A DNA stretch of 64,000 nt from Roseomonas sp. KE2513. GTDB lineage: Bacteria > Pseudomonadota > Alphaproteobacteria > Acetobacterales > Acetobacteraceae. Each line of letters opens with the position of its first letter. The first letter of the stretch is position 1. Positions 1-7,963 of this stretch are shown piece after piece. The stretch lies in the NCBI RefSeq assembly GCF_016107305.1, contig NZ_RCVR01000022.1, positions 1-64,000 on the forward strand. Reading direction: 5' to 3'. Below the pieces are notes generated by a model that saw only the letters and a list, made by a program, of their open reading frames with translations, did not search any database and was not told the DNA's origin. Both the position numbers and the translations under genes were made by a program.

Positions 1-17
1 CGCTAAGAGCCAGCGCC

Positions 18-1256
18 TCAGGCAGGCGGGCGCCGGTCCAGGACCACTGCGCCCGCCGCCATGACGAAACCCGGCCGGCGCACCAGCGCGATGTCGTGCC
101 GGGGGTCGCTGGGCACCGCCACGATATCGGCCGCCCGCCCGGGCAGGAGGCTGCCCGTCACCTCCGCGAGGCCCAGCAGCGCCGCGCCCTCCGCCGTGCC
201 CGCCAGCAGCGCCCGCTCCGGCGGCATGCCGGCCTCCACCAGCAGCTCCATCTCGCAGGCATCCGGCCCCAGCGGCGTGAAAGGCGGGCCGACGAAGTCG
301 GTGCCGGCCGCGATCCGCACGCCGTGCCGCATGGCCAGTTCCAGGGAGCGCCGCTGCACGTCCCGGTGCCGCTGCCAGTGGGCGGCCACCGCGGGCGGCG
401 CGCGCTCCGCCCGCAGCGCCGGCAGGGCGAGGGTCGGGACGAGCCAGATCCCCTCCCCCGCCATCCGCCGCACCGTCTCCTCCGAGGCGCCGTGGCCGTG
501 CTCCACGCTGTGCACGCCGGCGGCCACCGCCTGGGCCACCGCCGCCTCGCCGATCGCGTGGGTCGCGACGCGGAGGCCGTTGCGCCGGGCCTCCTCGACC
601 ACGACCCGAACCTCCTCGTCCGAGTAGGAGAGGCGCAGCCGGCCGGGATCGTCGCCCCAGGGGCGGAGCGTGTCGGCGTGCTCGCCCACGGAGCCGCCGA
701 TCTTGATGAAGTCGGCCCCCTGGCGGACGCGCTCGCGCACGCGGCGGCGGCACTCCTCCGGCCCGTCCGCGAGCATCCCCAGTTCCTCCGCCCAGCGCTG
801 CGGGAAGGCGACATGGTCCCAGGTGCCGGCGCGGGAGCAGATGAATTCCCCGGCCGCGACGATCCGCGGGCCGGCCACCACGCCCTCCCTCACCGCGCGG
901 GCGAGGGAGGGGCCGAGCGGCCCGCCGCAGCAGCGCACGGCGGTGATGCCGCCCGCGAGCAGCGCGCCGAGATCGGCCACCGCCCGCGCGGCGCGATAAG
1001 CCTGTGGCCAGTTCCAGAGCGCCGCGGGCTCGGACAGATCCAGGCCCCAGAGGTGCAGGTGCGCGTCCACGAAGCCAGGCAGCAGCCATTGGGCGCCGAG
1101 ATCGACCACGCGCGCCCCCTCGGGCACGGGGCGCTCGCCCTGCCGGCCGAGCCAGGCGATGCGGCCGGCCTCCACATGCAGCTCCGCCGCCTCGACGGGC
1201 GGCGCGCCGGTCCCGGTCCAGGCGGACGCTGCCCGCAACACCACCCCAGCCGGCAT
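18..1256 (-). CDS. Prolidase-like metal-dependent amidohydrolase
   Basis: This 412-residue protein belongs to the amidohydrolase superfamily, in the imidazolonepropionase/prolidase-like branch that hydrolyses amide or peptide-like bonds in the cytoplasm. The sequence shows the N-terminal metal motif DAHLHLWG, a likely carboxylated lysine in FIKIGGSVGE, the histidine motifs ATHAIGE and VEHGHG, and the late metal ligand in AAGTDF; the closing LLPGRAADIVAV strand is typical of the family. I start at the ATG at 1256 because AATGAGGGG lies just upstream and the family begins at about this point; the frame stays open upstream without similarity. It is divergent from a Bug-type receptor gene 130 bp away, so a shared regulatory region and a role in using the captured compound are plausible. 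The substrate cannot be read from the sequence. Confidence 0.85.
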   Translation of the reverse strand: MPAGVVLRAASAWTGTGAPPVEAAELHVEAGRIAWLGRQGERPVPEGARVVDLGAQWLLPGFVDAHLHLWGLDLSEPAALWNWPQAYRAARAVADLGALLAGGITAVRCCGGPLGPSLARAVREGVVAGPRIVAAGEFICSRAGTWDHVAFPQRWAEELGMLADGPEECRRRVRERVRQGADFIKIGGSVGEHADTLRPWGDDPGRLRLSYSDEEVRVVVEEARRNGLRVATHAIGEAAVAQAVAAGVHSVEHGHGASEETVRRMAGEGIWLVPTLALPALRAERAPPAVAAHWQRHRDVQRRSLELAMRHGVRIAAGTDFVGPPFTPLGPDACEMELLVEAGMPPERALLAGTAEGAALLGLAEVTGSLLPGRAADIVAVPSDPRHDIALVRRPGFVMAAGAVVLDRRPPA

Positions 1257-1386
1257 CGGCCCCTCATTTCTTTGCTGGTCCGTCGCTAACGGACCTTCCC
1301 CATCTCCCTGGATAGGGCATCTTCCCCGGCGAAGACGAGTCAACCGGCCCCCCCTGCGGGCCGGACCATCGCCAGAGGAAACGAGA

Positions 1387-2388
1387 ATGACCCCTACCCG
1401 CCGCCGCCTGCTCCAGGCCGCGCCCGCGCTGGCCGGCGCTGCCTCGCTGCCCATGGGCGTCGCATGGGCCCAGGGCCGGGACGCCGCGGCCTGGCCGAAC
1501 CACGCCGTCTCCGTGATGGTGCCCTTCGCGCCCGGCGGCTCCACGGACTTCATCGCCCGCCTTCTCGCGCAGGAACTCTCCACCGCGCTCGGCCAGCAGT
1601 TCGTGGTGGACAACCGCGCGGGCGGCAGCGGCACGGTCGGCATGGCCTTCCTCGCCCGCGCCCGGCCGGACGGCTACACGCTCGGCGTCGTGCCGAACGG
1701 CACCTTCGCCATGGCGCCCGCCATGTACGACCGCCTGCCCTACGACAACAGCAACGCCTTTGCGCCGATCGGCCTGCTGGCCACGAACGCGATGTTCCTC
1801 TGCGTCGAGCCGAACTCGCCCCACAAGACGCTTGCGGCGCTCATCGAGGCCTCCCGCGCGCGGCCCGGCTCGATCACCTTCGCCTCCGCCGGATCGGGGG
1901 TGGCCAACCACCTCGGGCCCGAGCTGCTGCAGGACATGGCGGGGGTTCAGTGGCTGCACGTGCCCTACCGCAGCGGGGCGGCCGGGGTGCAGGCGGTGAT
2001 CGCGAAGGAGACCACCCTCTCCTTCGTCGACTCCGTGACCGCCATCCCCTACCTGCGCGACCGCACGCTGCTCGCCCTCGGCTATTCGGGCGCCGAGCGC
2101 AGCCCGCAAGCGCCGGATGTCCCGACCATCGCCGAGCTGGGTTATCCCGGCTACCGCGCGAGCACCGACTTCGGCCTTTTCGCACCCGCGGGCACGCCGC
2201 AGCCGATCCTCCAGCGGCTGTCCGAGGAATCGCGGCGCATCATGCTCTCGGCCACCACCAAGGCACGGCTGGAGCCGCTGGCCATCGACCCCGTAGGCGG
2301 CACGCCGGAGCAGTTCGCGCCCTACGCCGCCGGGGAACGGACCAAGTGGGGCGAGCTTATCCGGAAGCGGAACATTAAGCCGGAATAG
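1387..2388 (+). CDS. Bug/TctC-family periplasmic substrate-binding protein
   Basis: This 333-residue protein is an extracytoplasmic solute receptor of the Bug (TctC) family, which binds carboxylates or similar small compounds. A Tat-like leader with TRRRLLQ and a cleavage region near AWAQG occupies the first 30 residues. Diagnostic motifs follow: VPFAPGGSTDFIAR, VVDNRAGGSGTVG, the SPHKT/ITFASAGSG region and the C-terminal GTPEQFAPY. No tctA or tctB gene is adjacent, so it is an orphan receptor, as is common in Roseomonas- and Bordetella-type genomes. The start at 1387 is chosen for the leader; the frame is open further upstream. It is divergent from the amidohydrolase, and a small NTF2-like gene follows 5 nt after the stop. 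Confidence 0.9.
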   Translation: MTPTRRRLLQAAPALAGAASLPMGVAWAQGRDAAAWPNHAVSVMVPFAPGGSTDFIARLLAQELSTALGQQFVVDNRAGGSGTVGMAFLARARPDGYTLGVVPNGTFAMAPAMYDRLPYDNSNAFAPIGLLATNAMFLCVEPNSPHKTLAALIEASRARPGSITFASAGSGVANHLGPELLQDMAGVQWLHVPYRSGAAGVQAVIAKETTLSFVDSVTAIPYLRDRTLLALGYSGAERSPQAPDVPTIAELGYPGYRASTDFGLFAPAGTPQPILQRLSEESRRIMLSATTKARLEPLAIDPVGGTPEQFAPYAAGERTKWGELIRKRNIKPE

Positions 2389-2393
2389 GCCGC

Positions 2394-2801
2394 GTGCCAG
2401 GGGGAGCGTTGGAGAGCGCGGAGGAAGCGGCGCGGGCGGCGCTCGACCGCTTCCTCGCCGCCTTCACGGCCGCCGATCCCGCGGCCATCCTTGCGCTGTT
2501 CTGGCCGGACGCCCTCGTCTGGGGCACGGCCATGCCCGACCTCGCGACGGAACCGGAGGCGGTGCGCGCCTATTTCGCGCCGCTCGGCCGGCGCGGGCCG
2601 GGAGAGCGGCGGGCGGCCTGGCGGTCCGGGAGGGTCCTCGCCCTATCGGACTCCGTCGCCCTGGTCTCAGGTCACTGGGAGGTGGGGCCGGGTTCCGGCA
2701 GCGTGACGGAGGTGCTGCCGCTACGCCTCAGCATCGCCGTCGCCCGCCGTAGCAGCGAGTGGCGCATCCTGCAGTTCCACAGCTCGCCCCTGCCGGGCTG
2801 A
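2394..2801 (+). CDS. NTF2-like (SnoaL/DUF4440-type) small protein
   Basis: This 135-residue protein has the alpha-plus-beta cone pattern of the NTF2-like superfamily: an N-terminal helix (EEAARAALDRFLAAFTAAD), then ALFWPDALVWGT and strands ending in WRILQFHSS. Members include ketosteroid isomerase-like enzymes and small ligand-binding proteins; no catalytic set specific enough to name a reaction is visible. A GTG start at 2394 lies 5 nt past the stop of the receptor gene, so the two are probably cotranscribed. A TTG a few codons later is an alternative start. Confidence 0.7.
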   Translation: MPGGALESAEEAARAALDRFLAAFTAADPAAILALFWPDALVWGTAMPDLATEPEAVRAYFAPLGRRGPGERRAAWRSGRVLALSDSVALVSGHWEVGPGSGSVTEVLPLRLSIAVARRSSEWRILQFHSSPLPG

Positions 2802-2872
2802 GCGACCGGGCGGGGCACCCCGGCCCCTGATCCGGCAGGAACCGAACCGGCGAGGCCAGGGCGCGGTTACCG

Positions 2873-3493
2873 TTACCCCGCCGGGCGCAGCGACAGCTCG
2901 GCGATGCCGGCCGCGAGATTCACGCCCGTGCTGCTCTCGATCGAGAGCGGCTGGAGCGCCACCTGGTCACCGCTGCCGCCGATCAGCGCCGCGCTGCCCA
3001 GGCCAAGGCCCGCCGCAATGTTGGAGGAGGCGCCGCCGTAATTCCCGGCCAGGCTGCCCGGCGCGATGTCGGAGCCGGTGCTGATCACCGTCCAGACGAT
3101 CGTGCTGCGGCCGGTGAAGCCGATATCCACGCCGAAGCGGCGGATCTCGCCGGCGTAGAGCTCGACCGGCCCGTTGGAGGGCCGGAACTCGCAGGTGAGG
3201 GAGCGGGTGGAGCCGAAGACCCAGCTGATGCCGCCCGCCACGTCGCAGCGAAGCTGGCCGGTGCGCGTGTTGCCGCGGGGCGAGCCGGGATCGGTCTGGA
3301 TGATGGTGGCGCCGGGCATCAGCGGCTGCGGTGCCGTGCCGGGCGGGAGCGCGCTTTGCGGCACCATCGGCTGCACGAGGACGGGCGGGCCGGCGGGGAC
3401 CATGCGCGTCGTGGCATCCTGAGCCAGGGCGGGGCCGCAGCCGGCCAGGAGGGCCCCTGCCAGGGCGGTGGCGGTCAGGAGGGCACGTGTCAT
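2873..3493 (-). CDS. DUF992 family secreted protein
   Basis: This 206-residue exported protein matches the DUF992 family, alphaproteobacterial periplasmic proteins of unknown function. The N-terminus is a signal peptide that could be processed by signal peptidase II (LLAGC lipobox) or I (after PALA). A Pro-rich linker of about 50 residues precedes the domain. The domain shows LRCDVAGGISWVFGS, FGVDIGFTGRSTIVW, the Gly/Ala-rich GNYGGASSNIAAGLGLG segment, VALQPLSIE and GVNLAAGIAELSLR. It stands alone on the minus strand and converges with the NTF2-like gene 71 bp away. Confidence 0.85.
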   Translation of the reverse strand: MTRALLTATALAGALLAGCGPALAQDATTRMVPAGPPVLVQPMVPQSALPPGTAPQPLMPGATIIQTDPGSPRGNTRTGQLRCDVAGGISWVFGSTRSLTCEFRPSNGPVELYAGEIRRFGVDIGFTGRSTIVWTVISTGSDIAPGSLAGNYGGASSNIAAGLGLGSAALIGGSGDQVALQPLSIESSTGVNLAAGIAELSLRPAG

Positions 3494-3540
3494 GGGGGAA
3501 CTTCCTCTATCCTCCGGCCCCGGAAAGGCGGCGAGGCCCT

Positions 3541-4365
3541 TCAGGCCTTCCGCGCCCTCGCGGCCGGGATCGGGGAACGCACCGGCGGCGCGGCGGCTTC
3601 ATCGGCCACCGCCCAGCCCTGCCGCACCGCGTGGGCGCGCACCGGCCGCCGCAGAGGCCGCGCCGGCGCCTCCAGCGCCGGGATCAGACCCTGCACGGAC
3701 TTGCGCGCCTCGATCACCGTCACGCCGCCGAGCTGCGGCAGCAGGTTGCGCCCCGCAGCCTCCCACAGCTTGGCGCCGCGCAGCAGCGGGCGCAGGCCGA
3801 AGGGCGGGATGAAGAGCGCGGCCTCGCGCCGCTCCACCTCGAACATGGAGCGCTCCAGCAGCCGCGCGAGCTGCCCGGGTGAATAGGGCTGCCCATGCCC
3901 GAAGGGGGTGCGCTCGAGATGCGCCCAGACCGAGCGGCGGTTGGCCACGACAGCCAGCAGCCGCCCTTCCGGCCGCAGCACCCGCCAGGCCTCGCGCAGC
4001 AGGCGGCGGCCGTTCCCCGCGGCCTCCAGGCCGTGCACGAGGAGCACGTTGTCGAAGGAGACATCGGCGAAAGGCAGCCGGTCCTCCTCCGTCAGCGCGG
4101 CGGCGCAGGGGCCGTCCGGCGGCCAGGGCGCCATGCCGTTGCCGACCGCGAGCGACACGGGGGTAGTGGCCACCAGCCGCGCCGCCCCCCGCCGCCAGAG
4201 GCGCAGGTAGGGCCCGGCATGGCCGATGCCCAGCACCTCCCGCCCTGTCAGCTCCGGCCAGAGCTGGCGGAGCCGCGCGCGCAGGATCCGGCGCGTGACG
4301 GCGCCCAGGGGGGCCTCGTAGAAGCCCTGCAATCCCCAGGCGGTGAAGTGGACCTCGGCGACCAT
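3541..4365 (-). CDS. Class I SAM-dependent methyltransferase (type 11)
   Basis: This 274-residue protein has a Rossmann-type methyltransferase fold. Motif I is degenerate (EVLGIGHAGPYLRLW), and DVSFDNVLLVHGLEAA with EAWRVLRPEGRLLAVV corresponds to the family's motifs for the substrate pocket. A 40-residue tail is rich in Ala and Arg. The gene is divergent from gloB with only 39 bp between the starts, a pairing common in Rhodospirillales-type genomes, but the methylated substrate is not known. I start at ATG 4365; the frame continues upstream through gloB on the opposite strand without similarity. Confidence 0.8.
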   Translation of the reverse strand: MVAEVHFTAWGLQGFYEAPLGAVTRRILRARLRQLWPELTGREVLGIGHAGPYLRLWRRGAARLVATTPVSLAVGNGMAPWPPDGPCAAALTEEDRLPFADVSFDNVLLVHGLEAAGNGRRLLREAWRVLRPEGRLLAVVANRRSVWAHLERTPFGHGQPYSPGQLARLLERSMFEVERREAALFIPPFGLRPLLRGAKLWEAAGRNLLPQLGGVTVIEARKSVQGLIPALEAPARPLRRPVRAHAVRQGWAVADEAAAPPVRSPIPAARARKA

Positions 4366-4404
4366 GAGGGGGATATAGAGGTTCCGGACCTCAGGAGACA
4401 GCGG

Positions 4405-5154
4405 ATGAGCGGGACGACAGGCTGGACCATCAAGGCCGTGCCCAATCTCTCGGACAACTATGCTTGGCTGCTGCGGGACGAGGCCACGGGGCTGGTGGCC
4501 CTCTGCGACCCCGGCGAGGCCCGCCCCAACCTCGCGGCCCTGCAGGAGATGCCCGAGCCCGGTCGGCTCGACTGGATCCTGCTGACCCACCACCACCCCG
4601 ACCACATCGACGGCGTGCCCGAGGTGGTGCGCGCGACGGGCGCCAAGGTGCTCGGCGCCTCGGCCGATGCCCATCGCCTGCCGAAGCTCGACCTCGCCGT
4701 GAAGCCCGGCGACCGCGTGCCGCTGGGCAGCGGCGAGATCGAGGTGCTGGACAGCCCCGGCCATACCATCGGTCACGTCGCCCTCTACATTGCCGCCGCC
4801 CACGCCGTGCTGGCGGGGGATACGCTCTTCTCCCTCGGCTGCGGCCGGCTGCTGGAGGGCACGCCCGCCGACATGTACCGCGCGCTGCGCCTGCTGGACG
4901 CCCTGCCCGGCGACACGCTTGTCCTCTGCGGCCACGAGTACACCGAGAGCAACGCTCGCTTCGCCCTGACCGTGGAGCCGGACAACGCCGCGTTGAAGGA
5001 TCGTGCGGCGGAGGTGCGGGAGCTGCGCAAGGCCGGCCTCGCCACCGTGCCGACGACCCTCGACCAGGAGCGCGCGACCAACCCCTTCCTGCGGGCAGCG
5101 ACCGTGGAGGAACTGGCCGAGCGACGGGCGGGAAAGGACGTGTTCAAGGGCTGA
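4405..5154 (+). CDS. gloB: Hydroxyacylglutathione hydrolase (glyoxalase II)
   Basis: This 249-residue metallo-beta-lactamase-fold enzyme hydrolyses S-lactoylglutathione to lactate and glutathione, the second step of methylglyoxal detoxification. The metal site is visible as THHHPDH near residue 55, followed by DSPGHTIGHV, LAGDTLF and the late histidine in LCGHEYTESNARFA. The C-terminal substrate-binding part ends in LAERRAGKDVFKG, typical of GloB. The start at 4405 has AGGAGA a few bases upstream. The flavin reductase and cupin genes follow with 4-nt spacing or overlap, so the three form one transcription unit. Confidence 0.93.
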   Translation: MSGTTGWTIKAVPNLSDNYAWLLRDEATGLVALCDPGEARPNLAALQEMPEPGRLDWILLTHHHPDHIDGVPEVVRATGAKVLGASADAHRLPKLDLAVKPGDRVPLGSGEIEVLDSPGHTIGHVALYIAAAHAVLAGDTLFSLGCGRLLEGTPADMYRALRLLDALPGDTLVLCGHEYTESNARFALTVEPDNAALKDRAAEVRELRKAGLATVPTTLDQERATNPFLRAATVEELAERRAGKDVFKG

Positions 5155-5158
5155 GGGC

Positions 5159-5800
5159 GTGTTCTACGAGCCCCGGAACGGCCACGGCCTTCCCTGGGAC
5201 CCCTTCAAGGCCATCGTCGCCCCGCGCCCGATCGGCTGGATCTCCACCATCGATGCCGCGGGGCGCGCCAACCTCGCGCCCTACAGCTACTTCGCCATCG
5301 TCCACAACGCGCCGCCGATGGTCGCCTTCGGCAGCGAGGGGCTGAAGCACTCCGCCGCCAACGCGCGCGCCAGCGGGGAATTCGTCTTCAGCCTCGCCAC
5401 GCGCGACCTCTTCGAGGCGATGAACGCATCCTCCGGCAACCAGCCGGCCGATGTGAGCGAGTTCGAGGCAGCGGGGATCGAGGCGGCGCCCAGCCGGATG
5501 GTCCGCCCGCCGCGGGTCGCGGCCAGCCCGGCCGCGCTGGAGTGCCGCGTGGTCCACGCGCTGGAGTTGCACGACCAGCAGGGCCGGCCGAGCAGCGGCT
5601 TTCTCACCATCGGGCAGGTGGTCGGCGTGCATATCGACGAGCGCTGCCTGCGCGACGGCCGCTTCGACATGGTGGAGGCCGGCACCATCGCCCGCTGCGG
5701 CTACCGCGACTACGCCCAGGTGACGGAACTCTTCGAGGCGCTGCGCCCGACCGATGGCGGCGCCTTTCCGCCGGCGCCGGCCAGCAGGCCGCCCCCGTGA
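5159..5800 (+). CDS. Flavin reductase family protein (FMN-binding split barrel)
   Basis: This 213-residue protein has the FMN-binding split-barrel fold of flavin reductases. Motifs include VAPRPIGWISTID near the start, NLAPYSYFAIVHNAPPM, the EFVFSLATRDLFEAMN segment and VVGVHIDE towards the end. Such proteins reduce free flavin with NAD(P)H or act as flavoenzymes on small aromatics; the substrate is unknown here. The GTG start at 5159 follows the gloB stop by 4 nt. The stop overlaps the start of the next gene (GTGA at 5797-5800). Confidence 0.85.
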   Translation: MFYEPRNGHGLPWDPFKAIVAPRPIGWISTIDAAGRANLAPYSYFAIVHNAPPMVAFGSEGLKHSAANARASGEFVFSLATRDLFEAMNASSGNQPADVSEFEAAGIEAAPSRMVRPPRVAASPAALECRVVHALELHDQQGRPSSGFLTIGQVVGVHIDERCLRDGRFDMVEAGTIARCGYRDYAQVTELFEALRPTDGGAFPPAPASRPPP

Positions 5801-6246
5801 CGCCCGGCATCGATCTCCGCAACCCCTCGCTGGAAGCGGCCGCCGTCATCGCGGCCCTCGGCCTGCTCCCGCACCCGGAGGGCGGGCACTACCGCGAGAC
5901 CTGGCGCGACACGCCCCCGAGCGGCGGCCGCGGCGTGGGCACCGCCATACTCTTCCTCCTCGCCGCCGGGGAGCGGAGCCATTGGCACCGTGTGGACGCG
6001 GCCGAGGGCTGGCACTGGCAGGCCGGCGCGCCGCTCCTCCTCCAGATCTCGGAGAGCGGCGCGCCCATTCCCCACCGGCTGGGCCCCGACCTCGGCGCGG
6101 GCGAGGGCCTCTTCGCCACCGTGCCCGCCGGCGCGTGGCAGGCGGCGGAGAGCCTCGGCGCCTGGTCGCTCGTCGCCTGCACCGTCAGCCCCGCCTTCAC
6201 CTTCGAGGGCTTCGAGATAGCGCCCCATGGCTGGGAGCCCGGGTAG
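5797..6246 (+). CDS. DUF985 family cupin protein
   Basis: This 149-residue protein matches the DUF985 (cupin_5) family. The diagnostic GLLPHPEGGHYRETWR is near the N-terminus, followed by AILFLLAAGERSHWHRVDAAEGWHW, where the His and Glu residues form the usual cupin metal-binding set, and AGAWQAAESLG with VSPAFTFEGFEIA. The biochemical role of the family is not settled. It starts at GTG 5797, overlapping the flavin reductase stop by 4 nt, which suggests coupled translation. Confidence 0.85.
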   Translation: MTPGIDLRNPSLEAAAVIAALGLLPHPEGGHYRETWRDTPPSGGRGVGTAILFLLAAGERSHWHRVDAAEGWHWQAGAPLLLQISESGAPIPHRLGPDLGAGEGLFATVPAGAWQAAESLGAWSLVACTVSPAFTFEGFEIAPHGWEPG

Positions 6247-6328
6247 ATTTCCCGCGCGCGCCCGACCACGCGGGCAACCTCCCGCCGCGCCGGGGACTGA
6301 ACCATTTTCGATGGGGAAGGGGCAGCGG

Positions 6329-6646
6329 ATGCGGGCAAACGACGCGGCGAAGCTGGCGCGGGTGCTGGCGCTGCTCGGCTCCGAGCACGACGGGGAAAGG
6401 GCCTCGGCTGCCCTCGCGGCGCACCGGCTCATGCATCGCCTCGGCCTCACCTGGCAGGACGTGCTGATGCCCAAGGCCACGCCCGAGCCGCACGCGCCCC
6501 CGCCGCCGCCCGACCTGCTCCGCGCGGCCGAATCGCGGCTGCGCCAGAGCCAGCGGGAGAACGACGACCTACGGCGTCAGATCTCGACACTCCGGCGGCG
6601 GATGGAGGCACGGATCCAGCAGCCGGAGCGGTGGGATGAGGACTGA
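6329..6646 (+). CDS. Small DUF2786-like / coiled-coil hypothetical protein
   Basis: This is a 105-residue cytoplasmic protein. The N-terminal half (AKLARVLALLGSEHDGE, then HRLMHRLGLTWQDVL) resembles the short helical module found in DUF2786-type proteins. A Pro-rich link leads to a C-terminal charged coiled coil (residues about 65-100) rich in Arg, Glu and Gln. I choose ATG 6329 because AAGGGG lies 6 nt upstream; ATG 6311 in the same frame is an alternative. Function is unknown. Confidence 0.6.
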   Translation: MRANDAAKLARVLALLGSEHDGERASAALAAHRLMHRLGLTWQDVLMPKATPEPHAPPPPPDLLRAAESRLRQSQRENDDLRRQISTLRRRMEARIQQPERWDED

Positions 6647-6652
6647 TGGCGT

Positions 6653-6871
6653 TGGCGGCTCCCGAAAGGGCGCTGCCCTCTCCGGACCTCACCCGCCAAG
6701 GGCCTGAGGCGCCTGGACCCCCATCTGGCTGTCGCGGAACCTTCCTGAACACGCCGTCGCCTCGGGTCATCGACCCGAGACGCACCGACCACTCCAGTGT
6801 CTCCAACAGAGAGAAAAAGATGAGTGAAGGTCCGGGGGAGAGAATTCATTCTCTCCCCCGGAGTCACCAGT
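6653..6871 (-). repeat. Composite four-hairpin intergenic element, copy A
   Basis: Copy A lies between the converging DUF2786-like gene and azlD. Reading the plus strand it runs H4-H3-H2-H1, so it is written here as minus. H4 is imperfect (6661-6685). H3 lies at 6693-6718. H2 has 8-bp perfect arms at 6761-6768 and 6772-6779. H1 is a perfect 15-bp stem at 6831-6845 and 6848-6862. A pyrimidine-rich tract, read on the minus strand, follows H1. The outer ends match the other copies (minus-strand GACTCCGGGG at the H1 end, GGCGGCTCC at the H4 end). Confidence 0.85.
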
Positions 6872-6879
6872 GCCGCCCC

Positions 6880-7191
6880 TCACCGCAGCAGCCAATCCGC
6901 CACCCAGATCGCCGCCAGCCCCGTCGCCATTCCCGGCAGCAGCCGCCGCCCCGTCAGGAAGAAGGTTCCCAGCGCCACCCCCGCCCCGACCAGGCGTACC
7001 GCGACCGGAAAAGCCCCGGGCGAGACGAGGGCCAGCACCACCCAGGCCGAGAGCGCGGCCTCGCTGACCGCCGCGGCCCAGGCGATGGCGGGGTGGGTGG
7101 CCGGCAGCCGCCACGCGAGGGCGAGGCCGGTCGCGCGCAGAAGCAGCGTGGCCAGTGCCGCGACGAGCAGCGGTCCCCAGCCCTCGGTCAT
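6880..7191 (-). CDS. azlD: AzlD family branched-chain amino acid exporter subunit
   Basis: This 103-residue inner-membrane protein has three or four hydrophobic segments and matches the AzlD family, the small subunit of AzlCD-type branched-chain amino acid exporters. The start ATG at 7191 overlaps the azlC stop by 4 nt (ATGA), so the two subunits are translationally coupled. It ends just before repeat copy A. Confidence 0.85.
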   Translation of the reverse strand: MTEGWGPLLVAALATLLLRATGLALAWRLPATHPAIAWAAAVSEAALSAWVVLALVSPGAFPVAVRLVGAGVALGTFFLTGRRLLPGMATGLAAIWVADWLLR

Positions 7192-7865
7192 GGCCGCTTC
7201 CGCAGGAGGAAGGCCGCGGTGCCCCCGATCAGGGAAGCGCCCAGCAGTCCCCAGGCCGGCGGCACTCCCTCCGGCAGCAGCAGCGCGAAGGGCGCGACGA
7301 CGGCACCGGCAAGCGAGGCGCGCCAGGGCCCGCCGCGCGCCACTCCCGCCGCGATCAGCAGCGCGAAGTAGAGCACGTTCAGCATCAGCAGCAGCCGCAG
7401 CACGGGCGGCGAGAGGTAGCCCGCGATCGAGTGGCCGACCGCGGTGGTGACAAGCCCCACCGTCCAGACCGTCACCCCGAAGCCGATGAACCAGCGGGGG
7501 CGGTCGGGCGCGGGCAGGTCGGGCAGGCGGCGCATGGCGGCGGCCCAGGGCGTGATCGAGATGAAGGGCACGCAGAGCGGCGCCAGCCGCCCGCGCACGA
7601 GCGGCGCGAGGGAGGCTGCCATGGGCAGGAAGCGGGCATTGGCCATCAGCGACCCCGCGACAGCGGCCGCAGAGGCCCCGGGCCGGGCCGTCAGCAGCAC
7701 CATCTGCCCCGCCATCCCGTAGATCCCGCCGGAGGAGAAGAGGCCCCAGCCGAGGCCGAAGCCCGCCGCGTGCACCGCCGCGCCGAAGGCGATGAAGGTG
7801 GCGGCCATGGCGACGGCCTGGGCGCCGAGCGCCTCGCGGACGCCCAGCCGGAAGGCGGGATGCAT
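7188..7865 (-). CDS. azlC: AzlC family branched-chain amino acid exporter permease
   Basis: This 225-residue membrane protein matches AzlC, the large subunit of the exporter. Family motifs seen include FGLGWGLFSSGGIYGMAGQ, LMANARFLPMAASLAP and the multi-helix C-terminus. With AzlD it probably exports branched-chain amino acids or analogues across the inner membrane. I start at ATG 7865, since the upstream open frame overlaps the divergent flavoprotein gene on the other strand; 98 bp separate the two starts. Confidence 0.88.
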   Translation of the reverse strand: MHPAFRLGVREALGAQAVAMAATFIAFGAAVHAAGFGLGWGLFSSGGIYGMAGQMVLLTARPGASAAAVAGSLMANARFLPMAASLAPLVRGRLAPLCVPFISITPWAAAMRRLPDLPAPDRPRWFIGFGVTVWTVGLVTTAVGHSIAGYLSPPVLRLLLMLNVLYFALLIAAGVARGGPWRASLAGAVVAPFALLLPEGVPPAWGLLGASLIGGTAAFLLRKRP

Positions 7866-7963
7866 GGGGCTAGCCTGCCACGGCCCGGCACCCCGCGCGA
7901 TGCGCCCCCAGGAGATGGCTCGGATGCTTGACGCTCGGCCTGGTCGGCTGGAAATCTCGTGCC

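Noticed and set aside
2802-2872. A truncated copy of the composite element in the first converging junction
   Set aside because: Only a short CGGGG-CA-CCCCG palindrome is present; none of the element's linkers or ends match.
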